Part shown: positions 1 through 6,741 of the stretch, one piece after another
Layout of the letters: each line of letters begins with the position of its first letter
Position numbering within the stretch: position 1 is the first letter of the stretch
Assembly (NCBI GenBank): GCA_025361665.1
Contig: JANYKF010000434.1
Location: forward strand, 1 to 7,322
Direction: 5' to 3'
Source of the DNA: Clostridiaceae bacterium
GTDB taxonomy: Bacteria > Bacillota > Clostridia > DSM-8532
DNA length: 7,322 nt
Made by a program: the position numbers and the translations under genes
The notes under the pieces: generated by a model
The model's database searches: none
What the model was told of the DNA's origin: nothing
The model's input: only the letters and a program-made list of their open reading frames with translations

Positions 1-128
1 TGACTGGAATATCCCTTCATGTATTTGGATGCCCTCGCGTGGTATTCAGTGGACAAGGGCCCAGGAAGTTCCGTCCTGAGGGTCGGCAGCGTGGAAACAT
101 CTGTTTTCGCCCAATTCAAGTCATACAT
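1..128 (-). CDS. Class III (PLP-dependent) aminotransferase, N-terminal fragment
   Basis: This is the start of a gene that runs off the left edge, with 42 complete codons visible. The ATG at 126-128 follows a GGAGG box with a 6-base spacer, a near ideal initiation site, and begins 34 bases after the GH39 stop, so it is probably the next gene of the same operon. The peptide starts MYDLNWAKTD and contains LRTELPGPLS (residues 17-26), then a basic stretch ending KYMKGY. The T-E-L-P-G-P signature followed by a basic helix is typical of the N-terminus of class III aminotransferases (4-aminobutyrate/acetylornithine aminotransferase type). The PLP-binding lysine and the whole catalytic domain lie outside the window, so substrate and integrity are unknown. 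In this context it could act on an amino sugar or amino alcohol, but that is inference. Family assignment rests on one short motif. Confidence 0.7.
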   Translation of the reverse strand, partial: MYDLNWAKTDVSTLPTLRTELPGPLSTEYHARASKYMKGYSS

Positions 129-134
129 GGCAAA

Positions 135-139
135 CCTCC
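135..139 (-). promoter_or_regulatory. Ribosome binding site of the aminotransferase
   Basis: GGAGG on the minus strand, 6 bases upstream of the ATG at 126-128. It supports the reality of this edge-truncated gene, which would otherwise be easy to miss because so little of it is present. Confidence 0.75.
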
Positions 140-162
140 GCTTTCATCTTCACTTGTATCCA

Positions 163-1527
163 TCACGGTTGAGTGTTCCATTTCATTAACAGGACGGTGT
201 GACGCTTTATTTCCAGTTTCAGCACGCTGTCCGCTTCGATCTGATGTGTGCCGATCCAATCGTAAACATGATCGGCATCGATGACCTTGACTTCCACCGA
301 GGCCCTGCTCCTGCCCGGGGGCAGCTTGAACCCGAACGAGTATTCCCTTTCCTCCGCATAGAAGCCGGACAGCAGCACTGCTGCCTCACCGCCGCAGTCA
401 TCGATTGCCCCAAGGCAATACAGCCCATCGGTCCCATCCGCAACGGTCGTTTCAATCCTGTTGCCCTTGTCATACAGTTCCTTGAATGCACGGAACGCAT
501 AATAGGCTTTCCGCGGCACGCCGTAGCAGTTGAAGAAACTCCAGAATGACGAGGGCTGCGCATCGTAATAATTCAGCACATCCACCGGGCAATCCTGCAG
601 GAGGATGAGCACGGCCGCGTCAAAACTTGCGCCCTGTTCGTTCTTCAGCGCCTCGAAAAACATTTCCGTGCCCGCCTGGTTGTCTGCCCCGAACACGCCC
701 ATCCCCTGCGGGAGCGGGTGCGCGTAATTATATTCGTTGCAATGGCTCTCGGTATCACGAAACCCATATTGATCAAGCTTCCGTTTCATTTCCTTGGAAT
801 GCTCCGCCATGGTCAGAGGATTGGAAGCATAGGTATGCCATGAGAAGAAATCCAGCGGCAGCCTGTTTTCACTGACAAATGCCAGAAAACGATCCAGGAA
901 CTTAGGCTGGACATAAGTATAGGCAAAACCTCCGACTTTGACATCGGGGCAGGATTGTTTGATCCTGAGGGAAGCCGTCCTGTACAATTCAAAATACTGA
1001 TCATGCGTACCGGACCACATGCAGTTTTTTTCCGGTGGTACGTCGGGAATGCTTTCGGGTTCATTCCAGATTTCCCAATGCATGATGCCGTAGTGAAAGC
1101 CGTCGGCCCATCCTTCATTGTAATGCCTTATGATGTGTACACAGACATCCGCCCACTTGTCAAAGCTGTCAGGGGGATCTAGGTGGTATTTTGTCTGTGT
1201 ATGCTCGATGCTGACGCCAAGCCGGTACACGATACGCGCTCCGATCTCCATGATCGACTTGATGTATGTGTCGGTCTGCCTGAAATCATAACTCGCCGGA
1301 TCGTCGGCGTCTTTCCCAAAATCTGGAAAGATGGTGTAATAGTCCACCTCACGGGGATGGGGCCAGTTGGAATCATGAATCCTTACCCAAGGCACGCCCA
1401 GTTCCTTGTAGTACTTCGACACGTCGGTCAGCGAACCGTAGCACACCGGGCCGTTGTTCACACCATGAAGCGCCTTGACGGTTCCATTTGCCTTGCTGAA
1501 GTCCATGAAAACATCACATCCCACCAT
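163..1527 (-). CDS. GH39-type glycoside hydrolase (beta-xylosidase/iduronidase-like)
   Basis: A retaining glycoside hydrolase of about 454 residues. The early motif LHGVNNGP (about residues 20-27) is typical of the strand that opens GH39 (beta/alpha)8 barrels. HWEIWNEPE (about 150-158) holds the predicted acid/base Glu (about 156). ESHCNEYNY (about 260-268) holds the predicted nucleophile Glu (about 265). Their spacing of about 109 residues is close to that of characterised GH39 xylosidases. The last 80 or so residues look like the accessory beta-sandwich. There is no signal peptide, so it is probably cytoplasmic and acts on imported oligosaccharides or glycosides. The frame stays open upstream to 1593, but those 22 extra residues are only the shadow of the overlapping kinase and are Arg-rich. 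I chose ATG 1525-1527, which has AAGGAG just upstream; a later ATG (MDFSKANG) lacks an SD. It overlaps the kinase 3' end by 14 bases, implying coupled translation. Known GH39 activities include beta-xylosidase and alpha-L-iduronidase; the actual substrate is not decided. Confidence 0.85.
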   Translation of the reverse strand: MVGCDVFMDFSKANGTVKALHGVNNGPVCYGSLTDVSKYYKELGVPWVRIHDSNWPHPREVDYYTIFPDFGKDADDPASYDFRQTDTYIKSIMEIGARIVYRLGVSIEHTQTKYHLDPPDSFDKWADVCVHIIRHYNEGWADGFHYGIMHWEIWNEPESIPDVPPEKNCMWSGTHDQYFELYRTASLRIKQSCPDVKVGGFAYTYVQPKFLDRFLAFVSENRLPLDFFSWHTYASNPLTMAEHSKEMKRKLDQYGFRDTESHCNEYNYAHPLPQGMGVFGADNQAGTEMFFEALKNEQGASFDAAVLILLQDCPVDVLNYYDAQPSSFWSFFNCYGVPRKAYYAFRAFKELYDKGNRIETTVADGTDGLYCLGAIDDCGGEAAVLLSGFYAEEREYSFGFKLPPGRSRASVEVKVIDADHVYDWIGTHQIEADSVLKLEIKRHTVLLMKWNTQP

Positions 1528-2590
1528 ACTTCTCCTTCGGCACGCCCACCGCATCCGCCTGGATCTGGCACCAGAGTGCCGACTTCGCACCACCGCCCGT
1601 CGCGATGATTTTATCCGTCCTGATTCCCGAAGCCCTCATTTCATCGATATTCCTGGCCAGAAGATGCGCGACCCCTTCCATCACCGCATAGGCGAAATCC
1701 GCTTCATCATGGCCGGTGCGAATTCCATAAACCAAGCCGCACGTGTTTTCCTCGAAGTCAGGCGCGTTGGTCCCCGAAATATACGGAAGGAAAATCAAAT
1801 CTCCGGGCATGTTCTTCTTCGCGACACGGGCATCCAGTTCCTGAAGCGTTTGCTGCTTCATGAAGTGATTCCTGTACCACTCAAGGCATATGCCCCCGCT
1901 TTCCACCACCGGCAGAAATACAAGGGTATCGGGGATGAATCGTAATGGAGGGCGATGCGGCAGCTGTCCCGTCCCGATACCGCAGACCCGCAGCATGTCC
2001 GGCCAGTATTCCTTCGCATGGATGTCAAAATAGAATGTGAACGTCGCAATGGAGCGATCCGCGCACAGCCTCCCGGTCATGGAGTAAACCAGGTAATCCT
2101 TCAGCATGACGTAGTGGCGCGTTTTCTTAAAAACATCCACACGGTTTTTTGCCAGCCATCGTATCTTTGTCGCGGGCCATGTCGGCAGCGCCGTCATTTG
2201 TCCTGTCCTGCGGTAAATCTCGTCCGCGTCGAACAGGCTTGATATTTCACCACATTCGTCCACCGAGCGTTCATCCATCCAAGAGATGGCATTCATCCAA
2301 GAGATGGCATTCATCAGCGGAATTCCGTTGCCGTCAAGCATGATGAGGGATTCCGCCTGTCCGGTAAAAACCACCTGGCGGACTTCTTCGGGTCGAATTC
2401 CGCCTTTGCGCACCAAGGAGGCAATCAGTGAACAGACGGCGGCGGCATATCCGAGCGCGTCGAATTCAACGAAGCCTCCCTCCCGCACGTAGTGCACGGG
2501 GCTCTCAAGCCATGACACCTTGTGAAAGCCTTCATCATAGACCGCGACTTTTATGTTGGTGCTCCCCAGGTCAACTGCGATATATCCCAT
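1514..2590 (-). CDS. FGGY-family carbohydrate kinase, internally deleted and C-terminally truncated
   Basis: The sequence belongs to the xylulokinase-like FGGY family, which phosphorylates ketoses or polyols with ATP. The N-terminal actin-like domain is recognisable: IAVDLGSTNIKVAVYD (residues 4-19), a TGQAES loop (76-81), and the W-M-D-E-R-S motif (104-109), which contacts sugar in the family. Domain II keeps FLPYISGTNAPDF (267-279), the VMEGVAHLL helix (303-311) and the adenosine loop ATGGGAKSALW (330-340). Full FGGY kinases have about 500 residues; this has 358. Between LPH (210-212) and FIPDT (218-222) roughly 80 residues are missing, the block that should hold the catalytic Asp (the G-G-x-D type motif) and the GT phosphate loop. 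The protein also stops about 10 residues after the adenosine loop, losing about 75 residues including the usual LGAA helix. NAISWM is duplicated (94-105). The ATG has a CGGAG box 6 bases upstream and lies 15 bases after the ceramidase-like gene. Without the catalytic Asp it is probably not an active kinase. It may be a pseudogene with an open frame or an assembly artefact. Confidence 0.8.
   Translation of the reverse strand: MGYIAVDLGSTNIKVAVYDEGFHKVSWLESPVHYVREGGFVEFDALGYAAAVCSLIASLVRKGGIRPEEVRQVVFTGQAESLIMLDGNGIPLMNAISWMNAISWMDERSVDECGEISSLFDADEIYRRTGQMTALPTWPATKIRWLAKNRVDVFKKTRHYVMLKDYLVYSMTGRLCADRSIATFTFYFDIHAKEYWPDMLRVCGIGTGQLPHRPPLRFIPDTLVFLPVVESGGICLEWYRNHFMKQQTLQELDARVAKKNMPGDLIFLPYISGTNAPDFEENTCGLVYGIRTGHDEADFAYAVMEGVAHLLARNIDEMRASGIRTDKIIATGGGAKSALWCQIQADAVGVPKEKYGGM
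1531..1537 (-). promoter_or_regulatory. Ribosome binding site of the GH39 gene, inside the kinase 3' end
   Basis: AAGGAGA on the minus strand; its GGAG core lies 4 bases before the chosen ATG (1525-1527). It encodes the K-E-K of the kinase's last residues. Those kinase residues do not look like family sequence, suggesting that this box was originally intergenic and was joined to the kinase frame by a deletion. Confidence 0.6.
2276..2311. repeat. Perfect 18-bp tandem duplication inside the FGGY kinase gene
   Basis: Two identical adjacent copies of an 18-base unit lie at 2276-2293 and 2294-2311; identity continues 4 bases into the next unit. On the minus strand each copy encodes NAISWM, giving MNAISWMNAISWMDERS where the family has a single copy before D-x-R-S. 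The unit is a multiple of three, so the frame is preserved. Replication slippage or misassembly could both produce it. Confidence 0.95.
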
Positions 2591-2605
2591 TTCGCACTCC
2601 GCTTT

Positions 2606-4081
2606 TCAAGTGTTCCACATCCTGTCCATCGCTTTCAGGGACTCTTCCACCAGTATGTCGCCACTCTCCGGCCCGCAGGTGGTGGACGCCGGCTTGCTGC
2701 TGTAGGATCCTCCCGCAATGGCGTCTTCCGAGGGCAGGTAACCGCCGATGCCATTCGCGAGCTGAATCACGAAAACCTGTTCCGCCTTTCCCCTCGCCTT
2801 CATCCTCATGCCGAATTCACTGAAAAGCTCGAAAGGATTGGTGACGATGGCGACTTTCCCGATGCGGAGGACATGCATGCAGAAGCAGTAGTCCTGGACC
2901 TTCTGCTGCATTTCCCATCGCAGGACGACGCCCTGGGGATCGAAGGCACTTACCACGTCCTTCATGCTCATGGGATTATCTTTTGAAAAAAGCGCTTTGA
3001 CTGACGCTACCGTTTCAGCGGCTTCATCATATTCCTCACGGCTGACCCTGCGCACAGGCAGCTTCATATCAACTGTTTCATGCATGAATTCCGGACTATA
3101 TTCGATGTGGTTCCGGGCATGCCCGAACCCCCTCGCGACTGCTTCTGATATGCGCCCGCCGATTGCTGCGCATTCTATGGCCATGTCGAAGTTGCGGTAC
3201 ACTTCTTTTGTCTGTCCGGCCCATTGCGAAAGGATCTTCTTGTTGTTCTTGCTGATTTTCAACAGGTCAAGGGGATTTTGATCTCCCGCCGCTCCACAGG
3301 CTGGCAGGACATATATGTTGCCCAGCCTTTCGCGGATGAAGCTGCGCGCCGGTGCCCAGAAATCTGCGGAAATGAAGGTGTGGAGTTCATTCACCTGGGC
3401 AGGGCATGGGACGTCCACCATCACGCCCGTGAGTTTCCCCTCCGGATCCCATGTGTACATCATGTCCGCCGTATGATCCGCTCCGCCCTCGAACCGCAGA
3501 AAACCAGGCTCTGAACAGTCTCCGTACATGATGGTCTCTTTCTTTCCGTCATGATCAAAAACGGGACGCCTGTTGAAGCCGACTGCGGCATAATCCTGGG
3601 CAAAGCTGACTCCGCCCGGCTTTCTCGCCTCCCACGCCCTTCCGATCAGGCCGGTCAGCTTTTCAATGATGAAAGCCTGGCCTTCCTCCTGTGTCATGAT
3701 GTCTTCCGGCATTTCGACGGATGGAAGAATGTCTTTGCCGAACACCTTTTCATTGTCTTCCCGAAGGAAGTCATAGCCGAAGTCCGTGGAATTGTGCGTG
3801 TGCGTGACATGGAAGGACACATTGGCAAAATCGAGATCCGCCAGCGCCGCCAGATTCTTTCGAACGGCCTTCAGCGCGAGGGAAGGCACTTCCACCATAT
3901 CCGCCGACACAAGCACGGCCTGCGTTTCCCCATTGTCCAGCACGAGCGCCGTCGCCGTGATTGGGTCATGGACATATTGCGATATGCGCTGGTACATCTG
4001 CCCAACCATGTACACAGGCCTGTCCGGCGTGATGTCGATCTGTCCCCATCCAATTTTGAGGCACTTCATGGTTTTATTCAT
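2606..4081 (-). CDS. Neutral/alkaline ceramidase-like zinc hydrolase (PF04734 N-terminal type)
   Basis: About 491 residues. It opens with KIGWGQIDITP, the usual start of the neutral ceramidase N-terminal domain. The expected zinc ligands are visible: HTH in THTHNS (about 94-96), His in NELHTF (about 234), Glu in PFELFSEFG (about 418) and Tyr in GGYLPSEDA (about 448). True neutral ceramidases (e.g. Pseudomonas aeruginosa) carry the catalytic Ser in GDVSPN; here the equivalent is GDQNPL (about 266-271), with Asn in place of Ser. It also lacks a signal peptide and the separate C-terminal domain. It is therefore better called a ceramidase-fold hydrolase of unknown substrate, probably cytoplasmic, than a ceramidase. 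Start choice is uncertain: the frame opens with GTG at 4094-4096, then ATG at 4079-4081 and 4067-4069, none with a strong SD. The ATG at 4081 is a compromise and leaves a short leader before KIGWGQ. Neighbours are the isomerase upstream and, 15 bases downstream, the kinase. Confidence 0.82.
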   Translation of the reverse strand: MNKTMKCLKIGWGQIDITPDRPVYMVGQMYQRISQYVHDPITATALVLDNGETQAVLVSADMVEVPSLALKAVRKNLAALADLDFANVSFHVTHTHNSTDFGYDFLREDNEKVFGKDILPSVEMPEDIMTQEEGQAFIIEKLTGLIGRAWEARKPGGVSFAQDYAAVGFNRRPVFDHDGKKETIMYGDCSEPGFLRFEGGADHTADMMYTWDPEGKLTGVMVDVPCPAQVNELHTFISADFWAPARSFIRERLGNIYVLPACGAAGDQNPLDLLKISKNNKKILSQWAGQTKEVYRNFDMAIECAAIGGRISEAVARGFGHARNHIEYSPEFMHETVDMKLPVRRVSREEYDEAAETVASVKALFSKDNPMSMKDVVSAFDPQGVVLRWEMQQKVQDYCFCMHVLRIGKVAIVTNPFELFSEFGMRMKARGKAEQVFVIQLANGIGGYLPSEDAIAGGSYSSKPASTTCGPESGDILVEESLKAMDRMWNT

Positions 4082-4213
4082 ATTCTCATCTTTCACTCGG
4101 TATTATTCGATTGCCTTGTCGTTGTCCGCCAGGATCCGTGATTCGCAATCCCGTGTTTGCCGCTCCATCCATTCTGCCTTATCCCCGTTCGTTTTTTCCT
4201 GACATCATTTTCT
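4082..4213. other. Largest intergenic gap in the cluster
   Basis: The gap between the isomerase stop and the ceramidase-like start is the longest non-coding stretch here, at about 130 bases. I see no strong stem followed by a T-run, and no well-spaced -35/-10 pair. An AATAAT hexamer (minus strand, 4102-4107) lies close to the next start but has no good partner. A 4-bp inverted repeat around 4139-4149 (GATT-CGC-AATC) is too short to call. A 28-codon ORF (4086-4172, minus) exists but is not convincing. An internal promoter cannot be excluded. Confidence 0.4.
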
Positions 4214-5575
4214 TCATATTACATCAATGTCCAGCAGCCCGCATAGGTTTTCGAGCGTTTCGCGGTGATCGCCATGGCAGATGATGACATGCTGTGACGA
4301 TACTTTTTGGGCAAACTCCCTGACAGTGCAACTTTCCAGCACTACCTCCAGCCCGGGCAGCTGCGGAACCGGTTTCTCCCAGCCGAGCTCTTCCCAGGGC
4401 GGCGGGGTCCTGGCCTCTCCCGTGTAAATGTGCATGACATACTTCCCCTTTTTGAAGATCAACCGGGAACAAGTGACTTTTCCGGTTTTAACCGCAGATA
4501 CGTTCAGCAAGGTCGCGCTGAGCAGCCCGAAGGCCGTGGGCAAGACTTTCGTATCACCTTCGGTTACGGCTTCCGGAATGAAATCAGGCACGCCAATCAG
4601 CACGCTGTCCTTGAAAAACTCATAATATTCCAGATAGGCGGCCGTCTGCCCTGTCGCATAACCCACCATGAGCTGCGTGACACTGCCCATGACATCATTT
4701 TCCGGTACTGTCCGTATGTCATGAAAATGATCCAGTAGCATGAATACCATGGCAGGAGGGAATCCCAGAAGTTTTTTCATTCCATCGACATCATTGAGCG
4801 TGATGGCTTCATATCCGCGTTCCTCAATCTTCATGCCGATGGCCAAAGCATATCTGACGCCGACGGAAATCACGGCTTCATTGCATTCTTTCTGGAACTT
4901 CCAGTTCTTCTTCACAAAGTCGATGCCAACCGCTACTTTTGCGGCATCTAGCTTGTCAAGGTTCTGAACCATTTCGAGCATCTCGAAGGGCTCCACCTCA
5001 ATCCCGAACTGCCCGCGGAGGGACATGCCCTCATATTGGGTGCCATACAGAAGCATGTCACGGTAGCCCATGGTGCCGATGCGTGACTTGCGCAATCTGG
5101 CTGCGGCATGGCAGGCGGCGGCATAGGACGCGATTTCGCCAACCGGTTCCGGCTCTCCCATGACGCTGTAAACGAATTTGAACCGATAGCCCAGTTCTTC
5201 GAGTGTGGGCCTGATTGCCGCTGTCCCTGCCTGATCGGCCGTCGTCACGATATGGGTTCCGTCGTACCATCCGCACAGCCCCCAGAGAATCATGGGCGTA
5301 TGCCGGAATGCGTCGGTCACCCGGATGACGGCGTGGGTCGGTATCCATCCCGCGACACAAAGGACCAGGCAGTCCATGTCCAAGCCGACAAGACATTGAA
5401 TCGCCTTGTCGGCAGTCACATACGGCTTGTCGTCGATGACGATGCCGGCGTCGGTTATTTCGGACCCCAATGCGTTCAGACTTTCGATCGCGTGATCGTG
5501 CTTGATCACCAGCCGCTCATACGGTGTGTTGACTTCACCAAAGCAAACAAATCCGACTCTGCTCTTCATCATCAT
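4214..5575 (-). CDS. L-fucose/L-arabinose isomerase-like protein
   Basis: About 453 residues of the FucI/AraA fold, which interconverts aldoses and ketoses with a divalent metal (usually Mn). The N-terminal half (RVGFVCFGEVNTPYE, then DCLVLCVAGWIPTH) has the Rossmann-like substrate-binding pattern of this superfamily. In the C-terminal half, VPENDVMGSVTQ (about 290-301) offers Glu 292 and Asp 294, EYYEF (316-320) offers two more Glu, and IICHGDH (431-437) offers His 434 and 437; these are the likely metal/catalytic residues. The length is below E. coli FucI (about 590) and AraA (about 500) and fits the shorter, poorly characterised group often found beside sugar kinases. Start choice: the frame begins MSMMMK. 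The GGGGAGGT box is only 2 bases from the first ATG (5579-5581) but 8 bases from the third residue's ATG (5573-5575), which I prefer. It lies 55 bases after the UroD-like gene. Substrate unknown; a pentose or deoxyhexose is likely. Confidence 0.85.
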   Translation of the reverse strand: MMMKSRVGFVCFGEVNTPYERLVIKHDHAIESLNALGSEITDAGIVIDDKPYVTADKAIQCLVGLDMDCLVLCVAGWIPTHAVIRVTDAFRHTPMILWGLCGWYDGTHIVTTADQAGTAAIRPTLEELGYRFKFVYSVMGEPEPVGEIASYAAACHAAARLRKSRIGTMGYRDMLLYGTQYEGMSLRGQFGIEVEPFEMLEMVQNLDKLDAAKVAVGIDFVKKNWKFQKECNEAVISVGVRYALAIGMKIEERGYEAITLNDVDGMKKLLGFPPAMVFMLLDHFHDIRTVPENDVMGSVTQLMVGYATGQTAAYLEYYEFFKDSVLIGVPDFIPEAVTEGDTKVLPTAFGLLSATLLNVSAVKTGKVTCSRLIFKKGKYVMHIYTGEARTPPPWEELGWEKPVPQLPGLEVVLESCTVREFAQKVSSQHVIICHGDHRETLENLCGLLDIDVI

Positions 5576-5582
5576 CGACATT

Positions 5583-5590
5583 ACCTCCCC
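5583..5590 (-). promoter_or_regulatory. Strong ribosome binding site that shifts the isomerase start
   Basis: GGGGAGGT on the minus strand. Its GGAGG core ends 2 bases before the first in-frame ATG (5579-5581), too close for normal initiation, but 8 bases before the ATG at 5573-5575. Further ATGs follow at once, so initiation may be spread over two or three codons. Confidence 0.7.
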
Positions 5591-5630
5591 ATGTTGGCGC
5601 CCAAGGCACTCTGTTCATCCGTATTGGCGT

Positions 5631-6725
5631 TCATGCTATGCCGGGAGTGACCGGAACGCCGAATTTCTCCATTGTCCGGAACAAGCGGTCTTCCTCACCC
5701 GGAGTCCCGCTCCCGTGCCAATAAACCCCTTTCAGCGAACCCAATGTCTCCGCCAGCATTTCCAGATTCTCTTCCGGCCCGACGTACCATATTTTCTTGC
5801 CCGCGTCCCGGATTTTCCTGTACAGCCACATCCAGGCATCGTCAGTCTGCTCGCCGTCTCCTGCTACCCACTGCACAATCTGCAGATCCTTGATATCCAG
5901 GATTTTATCCAGGTGCACCAGCTCTTCCCGTCCATCCAGATGGTAAAAATTATACTTAGGCATTTTTTTCACGCATGCCTTCAGTTCCGGCAGAACGAAC
6001 CGGTCAAAATGATCCGGGCCAATCATGGCGCAAAAGTCGCTTTGCAAACCCATCCAGGGCTCGTTGGCCAGAATATTCCCCCAACAGGAATAACCGGGAT
6101 TATTGAACATCAGCGCCGACAGATTCTGGATATAGAATTCGAACAGCGCATGGTTTTCCCACACAAGCCTTTCAATCTCTTCAGGGCTGTCTATCATGCC
6201 CAGGCAGAAATCGACTCCATTGAAGAAACGCGCGGGAATGTCAATCCCATTGTTGAGATGGGTCATGCCCAGGACAACACAGCCGCCAAAATACGCATTC
6301 GCCTTTTGATAGAATTCGGCAATGCGGCGATAAATGACGTTATCCGCATGATGGCGCAATGTGAACTGATCCAGCGGCGCAGGCGATTCAGCCTCGAACC
6401 AGACGCTCTCAGGACGGACGATATGCTTCGCGCCTGCAAAGGCCGCGTTCACGCCGGCACCGAAATCGGGCAGCCACGACGGGTATCCGTCTCCGGCATA
6501 TTTCACGCTGCCCAGCTGGTAATCCAGGTTCCTGATGATGACATCCATCGGCACATCAAGCGCATACCGGCTGAAGACCTCGTGGAAGACTCCTTCCGGC
6601 TTGCGCATGTCCGGTGCATTCCCATGGATCTCCACATTGAAAAGAGGCCGCTCGAGTTTGTCCGTCCACCAGGATTCGTAGTTGTCCTTCAGGCAATCCC
6701 AGCGACTTTTCTTAAAAATCTCCAT
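5631..6725 (-). CDS. Uroporphyrinogen decarboxylase/corrinoid methyltransferase-fold protein
   Basis: About 364 residues with the UroD-type (beta/alpha)8 barrel pattern. Motifs include LQSDFCAMIGPDHFDRFVLP (about 227-246), the usual stretch before the penultimate strands, FYHLDG (260-265), HLD (271-273) and IVQWVAGDGEQ (about 283-293). The FHxDG-HLD-QWxPG series marks the large group of UroD-like proteins outside heme synthesis, related to MtaA/MtbA methyltransferases that move methyl groups between corrinoid proteins and thiols. No other heme gene is nearby and heme synthesis is not suggested. No corrinoid-binding protein is visible in the window either, so methyl transfer is only a possibility. 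I do not see a clear H-x-C...C zinc site of MtaA type. The frame is open to an ATG at 6780-6782, but the ATG at 6723-6725 (MEIFKKSRWDCL) has a GGAAAGGG box 8 bases upstream and matches how the family begins. The isomerase follows after 55 bases. Confidence 0.82.
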   Translation of the reverse strand: MEIFKKSRWDCLKDNYESWWTDKLERPLFNVEIHGNAPDMRKPEGVFHEVFSRYALDVPMDVIIRNLDYQLGSVKYAGDGYPSWLPDFGAGVNAAFAGAKHIVRPESVWFEAESPAPLDQFTLRHHADNVIYRRIAEFYQKANAYFGGCVVLGMTHLNNGIDIPARFFNGVDFCLGMIDSPEEIERLVWENHALFEFYIQNLSALMFNNPGYSCWGNILANEPWMGLQSDFCAMIGPDHFDRFVLPELKACVKKMPKYNFYHLDGREELVHLDKILDIKDLQIVQWVAGDGEQTDDAWMWLYRKIRDAGKKIWYVGPEENLEMLAETLGSLKGVYWHGSGTPGEEDRLFRTMEKFGVPVTPGIA

Positions 6726-6733
6726 GTTGTCGA

Positions 6734-6741
6734 CCCTTTCC
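6734..6741 (-). promoter_or_regulatory. Ribosome binding site of the UroD-like gene
   Basis: GGAAAGGG on the minus strand, 8 bases upstream of the ATG at 6723-6725. It decides against the longer open frame starting at 6782, whose upstream bases show no SD-like purine tract. Confidence 0.55.

Noticed and set aside
1528..1593. 22-codon upstream extension of the GH39 frame
   Set aside because: Arg/Ser-rich, overlaps the kinase's adenosine-loop codons in another frame and lacks an SD; the ATG at 1525-1527 fits better.
1858..2049. Alternative frame over the kinase deletion junction as evidence of a simple frameshift
   Set aside because: Sequence on both sides of the junction reads as kinase in the same frame, and the alternative frame adds no family motifs; a frameshift alone would not supply the missing block.
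4102..4128. Possible internal promoter (minus strand CGGACA and AATAAT)
   Set aside because: Spacing is only 15 bases and the -35 match is 4 of 6, within chance for this length.
3551..4141. Plus-strand open frame of about 196 codons
   Set aside because: Antisense to the ceramidase-like gene, whose zinc-ligand motifs are clear on the other strand.
4086..4172. 28-codon minus-strand ORF in the isomerase/ceramidase-like gap, overlapping the next gene's possible GTG start
   Set aside because: Only a weak purine tract precedes it, and the peptide resembles no known leader.
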